Positions 14,408 through 16,313 of a stretch of 16,313 nucleotides of DNA are shown here, in pieces (position 1 is the first letter of the stretch; the number at the start of each line of letters is the position of its first letter). The stretch comes from Armatimonadota bacterium (lineage in GTDB: Bacteria > Sysuimicrobiota > Sysuimicrobiia > Sysuimicrobiales > VGFF01). The translations under genes were made by a program, and so were the position numbers. The stretch is from positions 1 through 16,313 of the forward strand of contig VGFF01000044.1 of assembly GCA_016868955.1 (NCBI GenBank). Reading direction: 5' to 3'. The notes under the pieces are model-generated. The model saw nothing but the letters and a program-made list of their open reading frames with translations. It did not search any database and was not told the DNA's origin.

Positions 14408-16313
14408 TTAGTCCGCGGCAGCGCCCCGGCCCTTGCTCGCATCTTCGGCCACCCGCTGCGCGAGGTGTGCCGGCACTTCCTCGTAGTGCGAGAAGCTCAT
14501 CTCGAAGGAGCCGCGTCCGCCCGTGATCGACCGCAGGTCGTTCGTGTACCGGAGCATCTCGGCCATCGGCACCTGCGCCTTGACCGTCGTCGTGCCCGTT
14601 CCCGACGGGTCCATGCCCTGCACGCGCCCCCGCTTCGCGTTGAGGTCGCCGATGACGTCGCCGACCTGGTCGTCGGGCATGATGACCTCGGCGTGCATGA
14701 TCGGCTCCAGTAAGACCGGCGCGGCTTCCTCCATGGCCTTCTTGAACGCCATCGATCCAGCGATCTTGAACGCCATCTCCGAGGAGTCGACGTCGTGATA
14801 CGAACCGTCGACGAGCTTCACCTTGAAGTCGACGACCGGGTAGCCGGCGACGATGCCCTCGTGCAGCGACTCCCGGATGCCCTTCTCGACCGCGGGGATG
14901 AACTGCCGCGGGATCGCGCCGCCGAAGATCTTCTCCTCGAAGACGAACCCCTCGCCGCGCGGCAGCGGGTCCATTTCGATGACGGCGTCGCCGAATTGCC
15001 CGCGCCCGCCGGTCTGCTTCTTGTAGCGGCCCTGCGCGCGGGCGTGACGGCGAATCGTCTCGCGGTACGGCACGCGGGGGGCGCCCAACTGGACGTCGAC
15101 GTTGAACTTCCGCTTCAGGCGGTCGGCGACGATCTCGATGTGGGATTCGCCGAGCCCGGAGATGACCGTCTGCTTCGCCTCGGCGTCGCGCGACAGGTGG
15201 ATCGTTGGATCCTCTTCCGCCAAGCGGTGCAGCGCGTTGCCGAGCTTGTCCTCGTCCGCCTTGCTCTTCGGCTCGATCGTCAGGGAGATCGCGGGCTTGG
15301 GAAACTCGATCGGCGCCAGCGCGATGCCGCTGTCCCGCGTCGTCAACGTGTCGTTGGTCTGCGTGTCGCTGAGCTTGGCGACGGCGCCGATGTCGCCGGC
15401 CGGAATCTCCGGCACGGCGATCTGGTGCTTGCCGCGCATCACGTAGACTTGGCCGACGCGCTCGATCTTGTCCTTGTTGCGGTTGAAGACCTGCGAATCG
15501 GAGCGCAGCGACCCACCGTAGACGCGGAAGTACGAGAGGCGTCCGACGTACGGGTCCGCCATCGTCTTGTAGACGAGGGCCGCCAACGGCGCGGTTCCGT
15601 TCGCGGTCAGCGTATTGCCGTCGGCGGTCGCGACGTCACCGCGCTCGGCGGGGTGCGGGAACAGGCTGATGATCTCGTTGAGAAGCTGCTTCGTGCCGTT
15701 GCCCTGCGTCGCGGCGCCGCAGAGAACCGGGATAACCTTCGCCGACCGCACGCCCGCGTGCAGGCCGCGCAGGATCTCGTCGTTCGTCAGCTCGCCGGTC
15801 TCGAGGTACTGCTCGACGAGCGCGTCCTCGCCTTCGGCCGCTTCCTCCACGAGCTTTTCGCGATACCGCTCGGCCTCCGCGCGCAGCTCGTCGGGGATCT
15901 CGGCTTCCGTGGCCTTGCCGGCGGAGAACGTGTATGCCTTCATGTCGATGAGGTCGACGACGCCTCGGAAGCCGCTCTCCTGCCCGATCGGGATCTCGGT
16001 CGGCACGACGTGCGACCCAAACCGCGCGTGCAGCGCCGCCACGACCTGGTCGAAGTTCGCGTTTTCGCGGTCCATCCGATTGATGAAGACGAGCCGCGGC
16101 AAGACGTGGGTGTCCGCCAGTTTCCAGAGCTTGTCCGTCTGGACTTGCGGGCCGGCGACCGCGTCGACGACGAACAGCGCCGCGTCGGCGACGCGCAATG
16201 CCGCGACGGATTCGCCGATGAAGTCGGGATAGCCCGGCGTGTCCACCAGGTTGATCTTGTGATCCTTCCACTCCAGGGGCGCGAGCACCGTGTTGATCGT
16301 CATCTTGCGGCGG
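14408..16313 (-). CDS. fusA: Elongation factor G-type translational GTPase, N-terminus cut by window edge
   Basis: GTPase of the EF-G family, which drives tRNA-mRNA translocation on the ribosome. About 634 C-terminal residues are visible; the P-loop lies beyond the right edge. Visible G-domain motifs are LVDTPGYPDF (G3) and FINRMDREN (G4, with Arg in place of the usual Lys of NKxD). Domain II follows (LAALVYKTMADPYVGRLSYFRVYGG). Domain III has SGLGESHIEIVADRLKRKF, and domain IV has YRETIRRHARAQGRYKKQTG then GRGQFGDAVI. Domain V has EPIMHAEVIMPDDQVGDVIG, followed by the C-terminal MLRYTNDLRSITGGRGSF. The RRKMTINTVLAPLEW region before G3, DTPGY instead of DTPGH, and Arg in G4 point to an EF-G-like paralogue (EF-G2 type) rather than the canonical str-operon factor. 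The symbol is therefore provisional. The open ATG at 16303 is internal, not the start. Confidence 0.92.
   Translation of the reverse strand, partial: RRKMTINTVLAPLEWKDHKINLVDTPGYPDFIGESVAALRVADAALFVVDAVAGPQVQTDKLWKLADTHVLPRLVFINRMDRENANFDQVVAALHARFGSHVVPTEIPIGQESGFRGVVDLIDMKAYTFSAGKATEAEIPDELRAEAERYREKLVEEAAEGEDALVEQYLETGELTNDEILRGLHAGVRSAKVIPVLCGAATQGNGTKQLLNEIISLFPHPAERGDVATADGNTLTANGTAPLAALVYKTMADPYVGRLSYFRVYGGSLRSDSQVFNRNKDKIERVGQVYVMRGKHQIAVPEIPAGDIGAVAKLSDTQTNDTLTTRDSGIALAPIEFPKPAISLTIEPKSKADEDKLGNALHRLAEEDPTIHLSRDAEAKQTVISGLGESHIEIVADRLKRKFNVDVQLGAPRVPYRETIRRHARAQGRYKKQTGGRGQFGDAVIEMDPLPRGEGFVFEEKIFGGAIPRQFIPAVEKGIRESLHEGIVAGYPVVDFKVKLVDGSYHDVDSSEMAFKIAGSMAFKKAMEEAAPVLLEPIMHAEVIMPDDQVGDVIGDLNAKRGRVQGMDPSGTGTTTVKAQVPMAEMLRYTNDLRSITGGRGSFEMSFSHYEEVPAHLAQRVAEDASKGRGAAAD

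Noticed and set aside
1..16313. CRISPR array, prophage, insertion sequence, toxin-antitoxin or defence genes
   Set aside because: No repeat-spacer pattern, integrase, transposase or terminal repeats are visible; nearly all bases are accounted for by housekeeping genes.

Overview
The window is a compact, high-GC (visibly well above 60% G+C) bacterial chromosome segment that is almost entirely housekeeping genes. Intergenic gaps are short, many genes overlap by 1-4 bases, GTG and TTG starts are common, and Shine-Dalgarno sites of the AGGAGG type are easy to find. No phage, insertion sequence, CRISPR array, tRNA or rRNA is visible. The gene order (rplU-rpmA-obg-nadD-rsfS, and radA-ispD-ispF-cysS) is typical of Gram-positive and related 'terrabacterial' lineages. 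L27 has no cleavable N-terminal extension and there is no prp gene, unlike Firmicutes. I infer a high-GC bacterium, possibly from a poorly cultured phylum, but I cannot name it from sequence alone.

Layout, right to left in the direction of transcription (all genes are on the minus strand except one). First comes an EF-G-type GTPase cut by the right edge (14408-16313), then rplU and rpmA, which end in a strong intrinsic terminator (13671-13702). Next are obg, nadD, rsfS and a tandem-GNAT acetyltransferase (10704-13640). The only plus-strand gene is an FAD-dependent D-amino-acid/glycine oxidase-like protein (9579-10685). It converges on the acetyltransferase gene and diverges from proC. The 179-base divergent region holds a perfect 8-bp inverted repeat and a terminator-like hairpin in the proC leader.

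The left half begins with a tight amino-acid biosynthesis cluster: proC (proline), pheA (phenylalanine), thrC (threonine), a ruined homoserine dehydrogenase gene (hom), and lysC (aspartokinase). Next come dinB (DNA polymerase IV) and radA, which overlap by one base. In front of dinB I see a promoter and a near-consensus Gram-positive LexA/DinR box that covers the dinB start codon, which suggests SOS control and a nearly leaderless mRNA. The segment ends with ispD-ispF (isoprenoid precursor synthesis, MEP pathway) and cysS (cysteinyl-tRNA synthetase), cut by the left edge.

The two observations most worth checking are the decayed hom gene, which breaks the aspartate pathway between intact lysC and thrC, and the SOS box with leaderless start at dinB-radA. 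I found no convincing previously undescribed multi-gene system.
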